In this document: in pieces, positions 1 to 5,744 of the stretch | Position numbering within the stretch: the stretch's first letter is position 1 | Layout of the letters: each line of letters opens with the position of its first letter | Origin: Verrucomicrobiales bacterium | Lineage (GTDB): Bacteria; Verrucomicrobiota; Verrucomicrobiia; Limisphaerales; UBA1096 | Reading direction: 5' to 3' | DNA: 6,644 bases | Assembly: GCA_028817635.1 (NCBI GenBank) | Contig: JAPPPH010000406.1 | Span: 1-6,644, forward strand | The notes under the pieces: generated by a model | Told to the model about the DNA's origin: nothing | The model's database searches: none | The model's input: only the letters and a program-made list of their open reading frames with translations | Position numbers and translations under genes: made by a program

Positions 1-1
1 G

Positions 2-1321
2 ACGTACGCTTTCGATCGCACGGAGTTTTGGCGGGCGATTCCCGCGTGGCGCGACGTCGATGCGGAGACGTTCGGCGACTTCCGCTGGCAGCAGCGCAAC
101 TCGGTGACGTCCATTCAGGGGATTCAGGACGCGCTGCAGGAACTGGCCACACCGGCGTTGATCGCCGATATCGAGGCCGGCCTGCTCAAGACGCCGATGA
201 ACGTGCGTCTCACCCCGTACATTTTTTCACGCATTCACTGGGGCAACGTGGAGGACGATCCGGTGCGCCGCCAGTTTTTGCCGCTCGGCTCGCAGTTCGT
301 GCCGGATCATCCGCATGTGATGGACGACTCGCTGGCCGAGGACAGCAACAAGACTACGCCGCACCTCACGCATCGTTACCCCGACAAGGCGCTGTTTTTG
401 CCGATCACACTTTGCCCGGTCTACTGCTCTTTCTGCACGCGCAGCCGGGTGGTCGGCGGCAGCACGGCGGTGAAGAGCAAATCCACCTACGGTGCGAATG
501 CCACCGAGTGGGACGCCACGTTCGACTACATCCGCAGCCAGCCTGAGCTGGAGGACATTGTCATCTCCGGCGGCGACGCGTTATTGCTGCGGCCGAACCA
601 GATTCGGCAAATCGGCAAAACGCTGCTGGAGATTCCGACCGTGCGGCGAATCCGGTTTGCGACCAAGGGCCTGGCTATCATGCCGATGAAATTTACCAGC
701 GACACCGAATGGGTGGAGGCACTGGGCGAGGTTTGCCAGCTTGGCCGCGAGCGGATGAAGGAGGTCGCGCTGCATACGCACTTCAATACCGACCGCGAGA
801 TCACGGCATGGACGGCGCGCGCGATGGAAGCACTGGCGGCGACCGGCGTGCGTGTGCGAAACCAGTCCGTGCTCATCAGCGGGGTGAACGACGGCTTCGA
901 CTGCCTGCACTATACCAACAAGAAACTTTCCAGCCTGCTCGTCCAGCCGTACTACGTTTACCTGCACGACATGGTGCCCGGTTGTGAGCATCTCCGCACG
1001 ACGGTGGACCGGGCCGAGTACCTGTCCCGCCGGTTGCAGGGCTCGATCGCCGGCTTCAACACGCCGCGCGTGGTTTGCGATGCCCCCGGTGGCGGCGGCA
1101 AGCGGGAGATCTCCAGCTACACGTTGTACGACCGCGAGATCGGCGTGTCCGCGTGGACCTCTCCCACGGCCAAACCGGGCGAGATCTTCTACTACTACGA
1201 CCCCATCCACCGCCTGCCGGAGGATGGCCAAACACTCTGGGCCAACGAGGCCGAGATCGGCCGCCGCTTGGCCAAGTTCAAAACCGAAGCCGAGGCCAAG
1301 GCCGAAGCCATCCGCCACTGA
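2..1321 (+). CDS. kamA: KamA-family radical SAM aminomutase, probable lysine 2,3-aminomutase (5' end outside window)
   Basis: Likely moves the alpha-amino group of L-lysine to the beta carbon using a [4Fe-4S] cluster, S-adenosylmethionine and PLP. The frame is open from base 2 and reads an N-terminal KamA-like stretch (WRDVDAE then FRWQQRNSVTSIQ) before the first GTG at 104, so the true start lies upstream and 439 residues are visible. Seen, numbered from base 2: cluster motif CPVYCSFC (C138, C142, C145), SGGD near the SAM site, and PGGGGK with the expected PLP lysine K367. D323 and D360 match the lysine-binding D293 and D330 of the Clostridium subterminale enzyme; the 37- and 7-residue spacings to each other and to the PLP lysine are identical. 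Glutamate aminomutases replace these aspartates, so lysine is the favoured substrate. No cysteine follows K367, so the clostridial C-terminal zinc site is absent. No ablB, epmA or efp is visible, so the pathway (beta-lysine osmolyte, EF-P modification or catabolism) is open. Confidence 0.9.
   Translation, partial: TYAFDRTEFWRAIPAWRDVDAETFGDFRWQQRNSVTSIQGIQDALQELATPALIADIEAGLLKTPMNVRLTPYIFSRIHWGNVEDDPVRRQFLPLGSQFVPDHPHVMDDSLAEDSNKTTPHLTHRYPDKALFLPITLCPVYCSFCTRSRVVGGSTAVKSKSTYGANATEWDATFDYIRSQPELEDIVISGGDALLLRPNQIRQIGKTLLEIPTVRRIRFATKGLAIMPMKFTSDTEWVEALGEVCQLGRERMKEVALHTHFNTDREITAWTARAMEALAATGVRVRNQSVLISGVNDGFDCLHYTNKKLSSLLVQPYYVYLHDMVPGCEHLRTTVDRAEYLSRRLQGSIAGFNTPRVVCDAPGGGGKREISSYTLYDREIGVSAWTSPTAKPGEIFYYYDPIHRLPEDGQTLWANEAEIGRRLAKFKTEAEAKAEAIRH
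1265..1276. repeat. TTGGCCAA palindrome inside the kamA 3' end
   Basis: CGCTTGGCCAAG lies here, with the core TTGGCCAA at 1268-1275, read in frame as R-L-A-K near the end of the aminomutase. It is one of six exact TTGGCCAA copies in the window. It may belong to the interspersed palindrome family or be a chance coding match. Confidence 0.4.
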
Positions 1322-1326
1322 CGCAA

Positions 1327-1354
1327 AAGGTAGGGACGGCTGCCCCGGCTGCCC
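1327..1354. repeat. Degenerate copy of the GGGACGGCTG hairpin repeat
   Basis: The 16-mer AAGGTAGGGACGGCTG at 1327-1342 is identical to 6605-6620. The 3' arm has diverged (CCCCGGCTGCCCT here against TCCCAGCCGTCCT there), so the stem is imperfect. It starts six bases after the kamA stop, so it could act as a weak 3'-end structure, but no T-run follows. The repeated 16-mer is seen directly; any function is inference. Confidence 0.6.
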
Positions 1355-1365
1355 TTGAGGAGAGA

Positions 1366-1393
1366 CACAGATTGCACGGATTATCACGGATCG
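1366..1393. repeat. CACGGAT-type short-unit array, left arm
   Basis: Three related units of 9-10 nt in a row: CACAGATTG, CACGGATTAT, CACGGATCG. Their reverse complements resemble the TTCCGTG units at 1483-1509, so the two arrays form a long imperfect inverted repeat. From general recollection, such CACGGATTACACGGAT-like strings recur in intergenic DNA of Verrucomicrobiota and Planctomycetota. They are not coding. Confidence 0.55.
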
Positions 1394-1408
1394 ATTTCCA
1401 ATCCTGAA

Positions 1409-1428
1409 TTCTGTGTTCATCTGCGTCC
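1409..1428. repeat. TTCTGTGTTCATCTGCGTCC repeat-like segment
   Basis: It shares TTCTGTGT with the right-arm unit at 1492-1500 and is followed by a related CTGCGTCC string. It is probably a further relic of the same short-unit repeat class, lying between the two facing arrays. Confidence 0.4.
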
Positions 1429-1447
1429 AACAATCTCAACTCAAAAG

Positions 1448-1476
1448 TTGGCCAAGGCGCGCTGGGACAGCGCGCC
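1448..1476. repeat. Composite repeat: TTGGCCAA followed by an 8-bp GC hairpin
   Basis: TTGGCCAA (1448-1455) directly abuts a perfect hairpin: GGCGCGCT (1456-1463), loop GGGAC, AGCGCGCC (1469-1476). Its apical part GCTGGGACAGC (1461-1471) is the exact reverse complement of GCTGTCCCAGC at 6617-6627, the centre of the last repeat in the window. This ties the two elements into one family in opposite orientation. No T-run follows, so it is not a typical intrinsic terminator. Confidence 0.65.
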
Positions 1477-1482
1477 CAATCT

Positions 1483-1509
1483 TTCCGTGTGTTCTGTGTA
1501 TTCCGTGGT
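1483..1509. repeat. TTCCGTG-type 9-nt array, right arm
   Basis: Three exactly phased 9-nt units: TTCCGTGTG, TTCTGTGTA, TTCCGTGGT. They face the CACGGAT units at 1366-1393, so a transcript could fold back imperfectly over about 90 nt. This looks like an intergenic repeat rather than a gene; short ORFs across it encode only low-complexity repeat translations. Confidence 0.55.
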
Positions 1510-1516
1510 CTTCAAT

Positions 1517-1530
1517 CGCTTGGCCAAGCG
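1517..1530. repeat. Perfect 14-bp palindrome CGCTTGGCCAAGCG
   Basis: CGCTTGGCCAAGCG is fully self-complementary and occurs again at 5580-5593. It lies between the TTCCGTG array and the AT-rich stretch before the ankyrin frame. A T7 run begins about a dozen bases downstream, at 1543-1549. That spacing is long for a terminator, so a protein-binding site or interspersed repeat is more likely. Confidence 0.7.
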
Positions 1531-1572
1531 GGAAGTATTGTGTTTTTTTATAAAAAATATAACCTCCTCCGC

Positions 1573-1677
1573 ATGAACAGCCGCCTGGTTTTGGGTTTGG
1601 TCGGCTTGGTTGCCATATCGCCGTGCATTTTCGGGCCGCTGATTCTGGATTATTTTCAGATCGAGGGGGGCGACTAG
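1573..1677 (+). pseudogene. N-terminal membrane segment of the ankyrin frame, cut off by an in-frame TAG
   Basis: ATG at 1573 opens a 34-residue peptide beginning MNSRLVLGLVGL, with one hydrophobic segment at about residues 4-25. It ends at TAG 1675-1677. The same frame then continues without another stop through 1678-2382 into the ankyrin protein (ESGSGKALTAGVV...). The simplest reading is one gene with a nonsense mutation or sequencing error at this codon. Alternatives are stop readthrough, or a separate small membrane protein translated just ahead of the downstream gene. No purine-rich ribosome site precedes the ATG; the bases there are CCTCCTCC-like. ATG at 1573 is preferred over 1489 because the earlier stretch only translates the repeat array. 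Confidence 0.45.
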
Positions 1678-1698
1678 GAATCTGGTTCGGGCAAGGCC

Positions 1699-2382
1699 TT
1701 GACTGCTGGCGTGGTTATTTTGGGATTGCTTGGCTTGGCCATGATCATCCTCTCGTTGGGCGGGGGCACACCGCGCGCGGTACTGGACGAGATTCGATCA
1801 CGGTCTGTTCCGAAACATTTCTCCGAGGCGTTGAGCGTTCTCTGTATACTGCTCGCGGTAGGCGGTGGATTTGTTGCATTGAATTCTGAAGGACAAACAT
1901 CGCTGATTGGATTGGTGGTGGGCGTACTGGCCGTGGCGGGTTGGATCGGGTTTGCGTTTTTGTCCAAGCCCACCTTGCGTGAGTTCGCCAAGGGCTCCAT
2001 CCACCACGCCTGTCTTCTGGGTGATGTTGCTGAAATCGATCGGCATCTTGCGAACGGAACCGACGTTAACTCGCTGGACGAATCGTTGACATGCGCATTG
2101 CCGTTGCACTGGATGTGTTTACAGGAAAGTTCGATCACTATCGATCGGTACAAGGGTGGATATTTCCTTGAGGGAACCCGTTTGGAGATTGTGCGACATC
2201 TCATAGCCAACGGTGCCGACGTGAATTTGAAACTCACAAAAGGAGAATGCGCCGGGATGACTCCGCTGGATCTGGCTAGATTAAACGAGGAAAATGAGGT
2301 GGCCGACTTGTTGGAACAACACGGCGGGGTTTCGTCAGGATTATCGATCGGGCAGCTGGAATCGGAAAAGCCAGGCGCTTGA
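1699..2382 (+). CDS. Membrane-anchored ankyrin repeat protein
   Basis: Function is unknown; ankyrin repeats usually bind other proteins. From TTG 1699 the product is 227 residues. Hydrophobic segments lie at about 2-22 (TAGVVILGLLGLAMIIL), 46-60 (LSVLCILLAVGGGFV) and 69-89 (LIGLVVGVLAVAGWIGFAFL), followed by a soluble C-terminal domain. That domain has two recognisable ankyrin units: one begins near SIHHACLLGDVAEIDRHLANG, and the second holds LEIVRHLIANGADVN then GMTPLDLARLNEENEVADLL. TTG 1699 was chosen because the first ATG (1741) would cut the first membrane helix in half; neither start has a good ribosome site. The frame extends upstream to ATG 1573 if the TAG at 1675 is ignored, giving a four-helix protein. 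Base composition looks less GC-rich than the clp genes. It ends 34 bp before clpP. Confidence 0.75.
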   Translation: MTAGVVILGLLGLAMIILSLGGGTPRAVLDEIRSRSVPKHFSEALSVLCILLAVGGGFVALNSEGQTSLIGLVVGVLAVAGWIGFAFLSKPTLREFAKGSIHHACLLGDVAEIDRHLANGTDVNSLDESLTCALPLHWMCLQESSITIDRYKGGYFLEGTRLEIVRHLIANGADVNLKLTKGECAGMTPLDLARLNEENEVADLLEQHGGVSSGLSIGQLESEKPGA

Positions 2383-2383
2383 C

Positions 2384-2399
2384 GCCCCAATCGTGGGGC
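2384..2399. other. Short hairpin between the ankyrin gene and clpP
   Basis: GCCCCA (2384-2389), loop ATCG, TGGGGC (2394-2399) form a perfect 6-bp stem starting just after the ankyrin stop and ending 17 bp before the chosen clpP ATG. No T-run follows, so termination is doubtful. It may shield mRNA or modulate clpP translation, which is inference. Confidence 0.4.
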
Positions 2400-2416
2400 C
2401 GGTATGGTCGCGGGCC

Positions 2417-3061
2417 ATGAGGGAAGGCTTGGAGGCAAATAATTTTTTGGTCCCAATGGTCGTCGAGCAGACCGGCCGCGGTGAACGCGGCTACGACATC
2501 TACTCACGCCTGTTGGTGGACCGGATCGTGTTCATCGGCACACCGATCGATGACACCATCTCGAACCTGGTGATCGCGCAGTTGTTGTTCCTGCAGATGC
2601 AGGATCCGAAAAAGGACATTCACTTGTACATCAACTCGCCGGGAGGCAGCATCACCGCCGGTCTGGCCGTGTACGACACGATGCAGTTTTTGACCTGCGA
2701 CGTGAACACCTACTGCATCGGGCAGGCCGCCAGCATGGGTGCCGTGCTGCTCTCCGCCGGAACCAAGGGCAAACGCTACGCGCTGCCCAACGCACGCATC
2801 ATGATTCACCAGCCTTGGGGCGGCGCACAGGGCAACGCCTCCGACATCGAGATTCAGGCGGCGGAAATCCAGAGACTGAAGGATCGGCTCAACGAGATTC
2901 TGGCGGAACACACCGGCCAGAAAATGAAAAAGATCGTCGAGGATTCGGACCGCGATTATTTCATGTCACCCGATGAGGCTAAGAAATACGGTCTCGTGGA
3001 CGAGGTGGTGAAGTCCCGCAAAGAGGTCGCCAGTCTCAAGGACGCAAAAAAGAAGAAATAA
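2417..3061 (+). CDS. clpP: ATP-dependent Clp protease proteolytic subunit ClpP
   Basis: Serine peptidase (family S14) forming the double-heptamer cytoplasmic chamber that degrades proteins unfolded and fed in by ClpX or ClpA/C. From ATG 2417 the protein is 214 residues, close to the 207-residue E. coli precursor. The catalytic triad is complete: S106 in GQAASMGA, H131 in IMIHQPWGG and D180 in SDRDYFMS. The 25- and 49-residue spacings equal those of E. coli S97/H122/D171. VPMVVEQTGRGERGYDIYSRLL aligns with the mature N-terminus of E. coli ClpP. ATG 2417 gives a short leader ending NNFLVPM, as in many homologues. No ribosome site precedes it, but GGAGG at 2431-2435 sits 11 nt before an in-frame TTG at 2447 and 20 nt before ATG 2456, so a shorter form is possible. 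The C-terminus ends in a lysine-rich KDAKKKK tail. clpX follows after 11 bp. No trigger-factor gene precedes it. Confidence 0.97.
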   Translation: MREGLEANNFLVPMVVEQTGRGERGYDIYSRLLVDRIVFIGTPIDDTISNLVIAQLLFLQMQDPKKDIHLYINSPGGSITAGLAVYDTMQFLTCDVNTYCIGQAASMGAVLLSAGTKGKRYALPNARIMIHQPWGGAQGNASDIEIQAAEIQRLKDRLNEILAEHTGQKMKKIVEDSDRDYFMSPDEAKKYGLVDEVVKSRKEVASLKDAKKKK

Positions 3062-3072
3062 CCTAACCCGAC

Positions 3073-4374
3073 ATGGCCCGGCCCAATCAAATCACCCTGT
3101 GCAGCTTCTGTGGCAAATCCCACGCGGAGGTGCGCAAGCTCATCGCCGGGCCGGGTGTGTACATCTGCGACAGCTGCATCCTCGTTTGCAAAAACGTCCT
3201 CGATAAGGAACTGCAGGACGAGGAGAAGAAAAAGGCAATCAAGCTCAAGGTGCCCCGGCCCAAGCAGATCAAGGCCGAGCTGGATCGGCACTGCATCGGG
3301 CAGGACGACGCGAAAAAGGCGTTGGCCGTCGCGGTACACAACCACTACAAGCGGATTCAATCCGGCCTCACGGTCAAGACCGAAGGCGACGACAAAATCA
3401 TCACCACCGGCTCCGCGGACGACAACGAGATCGAAATCGAGAAGAGCAACATCCTGCTTCTTGGCCCGACCGGCTCCGGCAAGACGCTCCTGGCCCGTAC
3501 GCTGGCCCGCATGCTCGACGTGCCGTTCGCCATCGCGGATGCCACCACGCTGACCGAGGCCGGTTACGTGGGCGATGACGTCGAAAACATCGTGCTGCGG
3601 CTATTGCAGGCGGCGAATTACGATGTGAAGCGCGCGCAGATCGGAATCATTTACGTCGACGAAATCGACAAGATCACCCGCCGCACCGAGAACGTCTCCA
3701 TCACCCGCGACGTGTCGGGGGAAGGCGTGCAGCAGGCACTGCTCAAGATTCTCGAGGGCACCGTCTGCAACGTCCCGCCGCAGGGCGGCCGCAAGCATCC
3801 GCAGCAGGAGTACATCAAGCTCGACACCACCAACGTGCTGTTCATTTGCGGCGGCGCGTTCGTCGATCTCGACAAAGTGGTGGAGCGTCGTATCGGCAAG
3901 CACGTGCTGGGCTTCTCCGGCGATGGCGAGTCGGACGACCCGGAAACGACACTCGACTCCAAGACCATTCTGCGCCACGTCGAGCCGGAGGATCTGCTTG
4001 GCTACGGCTTCATTCCGGAATTTATCGGCCGTTTGCCGGTGCACACCGCGCTGCAGGAACTCGACGAGGAACAGCTCGTGCGCGTGATGACCGAGCCGAA
4101 AAACGCCCTCATCAAGCAGTACGCCAAGCTGCTCGAGATGGACGGCGTGAAACTGAACATCACCGACGGCGCCATGCGCGAACTGGCCAAGGCGGCCATC
4201 AAGCGGGGCACCGGCGCGCGCGGCCTGCGCAGCCTGATGGAAAAACTGATGCTCGACACCATGTACGAGATTCCCGATGCCGACGACATCTCCTCGGTGA
4301 AGATCGACGAGAAAGTCGTGCTTGGCCAAGCGCAACCCGCTATTCATCGCCGGCAGAAAAAAGCCGCGGCCTGA
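3073..4374 (+). CDS. clpX: ATP-dependent Clp protease ATP-binding subunit ClpX
   Basis: AAA+ unfoldase whose hexamer recognises tagged substrates, unfolds them and threads them into ClpP. The 433 residues compare with 424 in E. coli. Domains in order: N-terminal zinc finger with C10, C13, C32 and C35; AAA+ large domain with Walker A GPTGSGKT (131-138), GYVG pore loop (164-167), Walker B IIYVDEID (192-199, D196/E197), RKH pore motif (240-242), ClpP-contact loop LGF (279-281, equivalent to the E. coli IGF), and GRLP with the presumed arginine finger R320; then the small domain with sensor 2 GARGLR (381-386). All key residues are present, so it should be active. ATG 3073 puts the zinc finger at the usual distance from the start. 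It is 11 bp after clpP and 8 bp before the aminotransferase, consistent with co-transcription. The last codons overlap a TTGGCCAA palindrome, and the tail QKKAAA is basic then alanine-rich. Confidence 0.98.
   Translation: MARPNQITLCSFCGKSHAEVRKLIAGPGVYICDSCILVCKNVLDKELQDEEKKKAIKLKVPRPKQIKAELDRHCIGQDDAKKALAVAVHNHYKRIQSGLTVKTEGDDKIITTGSADDNEIEIEKSNILLLGPTGSGKTLLARTLARMLDVPFAIADATTLTEAGYVGDDVENIVLRLLQAANYDVKRAQIGIIYVDEIDKITRRTENVSITRDVSGEGVQQALLKILEGTVCNVPPQGGRKHPQQEYIKLDTTNVLFICGGAFVDLDKVVERRIGKHVLGFSGDGESDDPETTLDSKTILRHVEPEDLLGYGFIPEFIGRLPVHTALQELDEEQLVRVMTEPKNALIKQYAKLLEMDGVKLNITDGAMRELAKAAIKRGTGARGLRSLMEKLMLDTMYEIPDADDISSVKIDEKVVLGQAQPAIHRRQKKAAA
4320..4331. repeat. 12-bp palindrome GCTTGGCCAAGC within the clpX 3' end
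   Basis: A perfect palindrome read in frame as part of V-L-G-Q-A near the ClpX C-terminus. It matches the centre of the 14-bp intergenic palindromes. The encoded residues fit an ordinary ClpX tail, so the match may be a tolerated site or chance rather than an insertion. Confidence 0.45.
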
Positions 4375-4382
4375 CCCCGACC

Positions 4383-5573
4383 ATGTCCAACGACTTCAAG
4401 CCCGGCGACGTGGTCGCCCAGCAGGTTCAACGCATTCCCCGCTCCGGTATCCGCGAGTTTTTCGACCTCGTACAGGGACGCCGCGACGTCATCTCGCTTG
4501 GCGTGGGCGAGCCGGACTTCGTCACCCCGTGGCACATTCGCGAGGCGGCGATCTATTCGCTCGAGCGCGGCCGCACCAGCTACACCTCAAACCTTGGTTT
4601 GCCGCGACTCCGCGAGGCCATCAGTGAATACGTCGGCACGACATTTGGTGTGCGGTACGATTCCGAGTCGGAAATCCTCGTCAGCGTGGGTGTGAGCGAG
4701 GCGCTCGACATTGCCCTGCGCGCGATCATCAATCCGGGCGACGAGATCATCTATCACGAGCCGTGCTACGTCAGTTACTCCCCCGGGATCGCGCTGGCGC
4801 ACGGGGTGCCGGTGCCAGTGCCGTGTCTTGCCGAGGATGGCTTTGCCGTGACGGCGGAGGCGATCGAGCGGGCCATCACGCCGAAGAGCAAGGCACTGGT
4901 CTTGAATTTCCCGACCAACCCGACCGGTGGCACGATGACCCGCGAGGCGCTGGAGAAGATCGCTGACTTGGCCAAGCGGCACAACCTGCTGGTGATCACC
5001 GACGAAATTTACTCCGAGCTGACCTTCGAGGGGGAACACATCAGCATCGCGTCGCTGCCCGGAATGGCCGAGCGCACGATTTTTCTGCACGGCTTTTCCA
5101 AAGCCTACGCGATGACCGGTTTCCGCATCGGCTACGCCTGCGGCCCGGCGGAGTTGATCGACGCGATGATGCGCATCCACCAGTACTCCATGCTCTGCGC
5201 CAGCGTCGTCAGTCAGGACGCCGCGATCGAAGCGCTCGAGAACGGTGCCGGCCCGGCCGCCGAGATGAAGGAACAGTTCCGCCTGCGCCGCAACTATATC
5301 GTCGAGGCCTACAACGCCATGGGATTGGACTGCCACTTGCCGCGTGGCTCGTTTTATGCCTTCCCAAGTGTGCAGTCGACCGGCCTCAGTTCCAGCGAGT
5401 TTGCCTCGCAGCTTGTGACGGATGAAAACGTGGCTTGTGTCCCCGGCAATGCATTCGGCGAGCCGGGCGAGGGTTTCCTGCGCTGCTGCTTCGCCACCGG
5501 CCTTGAGCAAATCAAGGTCGCCTGCGAGCGGACTGAACGCTTCGTCAAAAACCTCAACAAGGCCGGCGCCTAA
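4383..5573 (+). CDS. PLP-dependent class I/II aminotransferase (PatA-like subgroup)
   Basis: Fold-type I aminotransferase, 396 residues, presumably cytoplasmic. Motifs in order: GVGEPDF near the N-terminus; TSYTSNLGLPRLREAI; N179 in NFPTNPTGG; D207 in TDEIYSELTF, which pairs with the PLP ring nitrogen; K240 in HGFSKAYAMTGFRIGY, the Schiff-base lysine; R248 for the phosphate; and R367 in FLRCCFA, which binds the substrate carboxylate. The RIPRSGIREFFDLV start and the TDEIYSEL and HQYSMLCAS blocks resemble Bacillus PatA (N-acetyl-diaminopimelate aminotransferase). The same subgroup includes aspartate, alanine and aromatic aminotransferases, so the substrate cannot be fixed from sequence. ATG 4383 is 8 bp after the clpX stop and gives a normal-length N-terminus; the frame is open far upstream only as a shadow of clpX. 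The stop codon lies inside a repeat (5571-5583) that can pair with a loop downstream. Confidence 0.9.
   Translation: MSNDFKPGDVVAQQVQRIPRSGIREFFDLVQGRRDVISLGVGEPDFVTPWHIREAAIYSLERGRTSYTSNLGLPRLREAISEYVGTTFGVRYDSESEILVSVGVSEALDIALRAIINPGDEIIYHEPCYVSYSPGIALAHGVPVPVPCLAEDGFAVTAEAIERAITPKSKALVLNFPTNPTGGTMTREALEKIADLAKRHNLLVITDEIYSELTFEGEHISIASLPGMAERTIFLHGFSKAYAMTGFRIGYACGPAELIDAMMRIHQYSMLCASVVSQDAAIEALENGAGPAAEMKEQFRLRRNYIVEAYNAMGLDCHLPRGSFYAFPSVQSTGLSSSEFASQLVTDENVACVPGNAFGEPGEGFLRCCFATGLEQIKVACERTERFVKNLNKAGA
4967..4976. repeat. TTGGCCAA palindrome within the aminotransferase gene
   Basis: CTTGGCCAAG (core 4968-4975), followed by CGG, is read in frame as D-L-A-K-R, a normal surface-helix sequence. 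It is another exact copy of the iterated core, and may be coincidental. Confidence 0.35.
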
Positions 5574-5593
5574 ACCAAGCGCTTGGCCAAGCG
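5571..5593. repeat. Overlapping palindromes at the aminotransferase stop codon
   Basis: Two perfect palindromes overlap: CCAAGCGCTTGG (5575-5586) and CGCTTGGCCAAGCG (5580-5593, identical to 1517-1530). CCAAGCG is directly repeated at 5575-5581 and 5587-5593. The first 13 bases, TAAACCAAGCGCT, include the TAA stop and are the exact reverse complement of AGCGCTTGGTTTA at 5665-5677 in the loop of the next hairpin. Confidence 0.75.
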
Positions 5594-5640
5594 TAGAGTG
5601 GCGGTCGGAGGCGATGATGTCTCTGTTACATCTTTACGGA

Positions 5641-5699
5641 CTCGCAGGCTCGTCCCTCCAGTTTAGCGCTTGGTTTAGGTGGAGGGACGAGCCTGCGAG
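5641..5699. repeat. Perfect 20-bp-stem hairpin after the clpPX-aminotransferase run
   Basis: CTCGCAGGCTCGTCCCTCCA (5641-5660) and its exact reverse complement (5680-5699) enclose a 19-nt loop. Transcribed, this is a very stable GC-rich stem-loop about 68 bp after the aminotransferase stop. No T-run follows, so it may stabilise the mRNA 3' end, stop transcription weakly or with Rho, or be an interspersed repeat. The loop carries a CGCTTGG half-palindrome and 13 bases complementary to the stop-codon region. Confidence 0.8.
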
Positions 5700-5744
5700 A
5701 CCGCGCAACTCCGGGATGGATGATAATTCCCCGGTGACAATGGA

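Noticed and set aside
104..1321. GTG at 104 as the start of the aminomutase gene
   Set aside because: The frame stays open to base 2 and the upstream residues (WRDV..., FRWQQRN) match the KamA N-terminal region, so the gene begins outside the window.
581..1420. Long minus-strand ORF opposite the aminomutase gene
   Set aside because: It is antisense to a well-supported enzyme in GC-rich DNA, its product matches no family I recognise, and it runs into the intergenic repeats.
1355..1576. Small plus-strand ORFs across the post-kamA gap
   Set aside because: They only translate the CACGGAT/TTCCGTG repeats and palindromes; no coding features are present.
1675..1677. TAG as a pyrrolysine codon
   Set aside because: No pylT, pylS or pylBCD genes and no methylamine methyltransferase context are visible, so mutation or error is simpler.
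2308..2319. TTGTT-GG-AACAA inverted repeat as an operator for clpP
   Set aside because: It is a short 5-bp-arm repeat inside the ankyrin coding sequence, about 100 bp from the start, with no promoter elements beside it.
2035..2351. ATCGATCGG repeated three times in the ankyrin gene
   Set aside because: Spacing is irregular and the GATC-rich word is self-overlapping; it is likely chance plus codon use.
1674..2507. Minus-strand 277-residue ORF opposite the ankyrin gene
   Set aside because: Its translation is Ser/Pro/Arg-rich with no recognisable domain, while the plus strand encodes clear ankyrin repeats.
3846..4382. Upstream extension of the aminotransferase frame inside clpX
   Set aside because: It overlaps clpX in another frame and translates to Arg-rich sequence; ATG 4383 gives the normal family N-terminus.
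4587..5510. Minus-strand 307-residue ORF opposite the aminotransferase
   Set aside because: It is the mirror of a gene with all aminotransferase motifs, and its Arg/His/Gly-rich translation is typical of a shadow frame.
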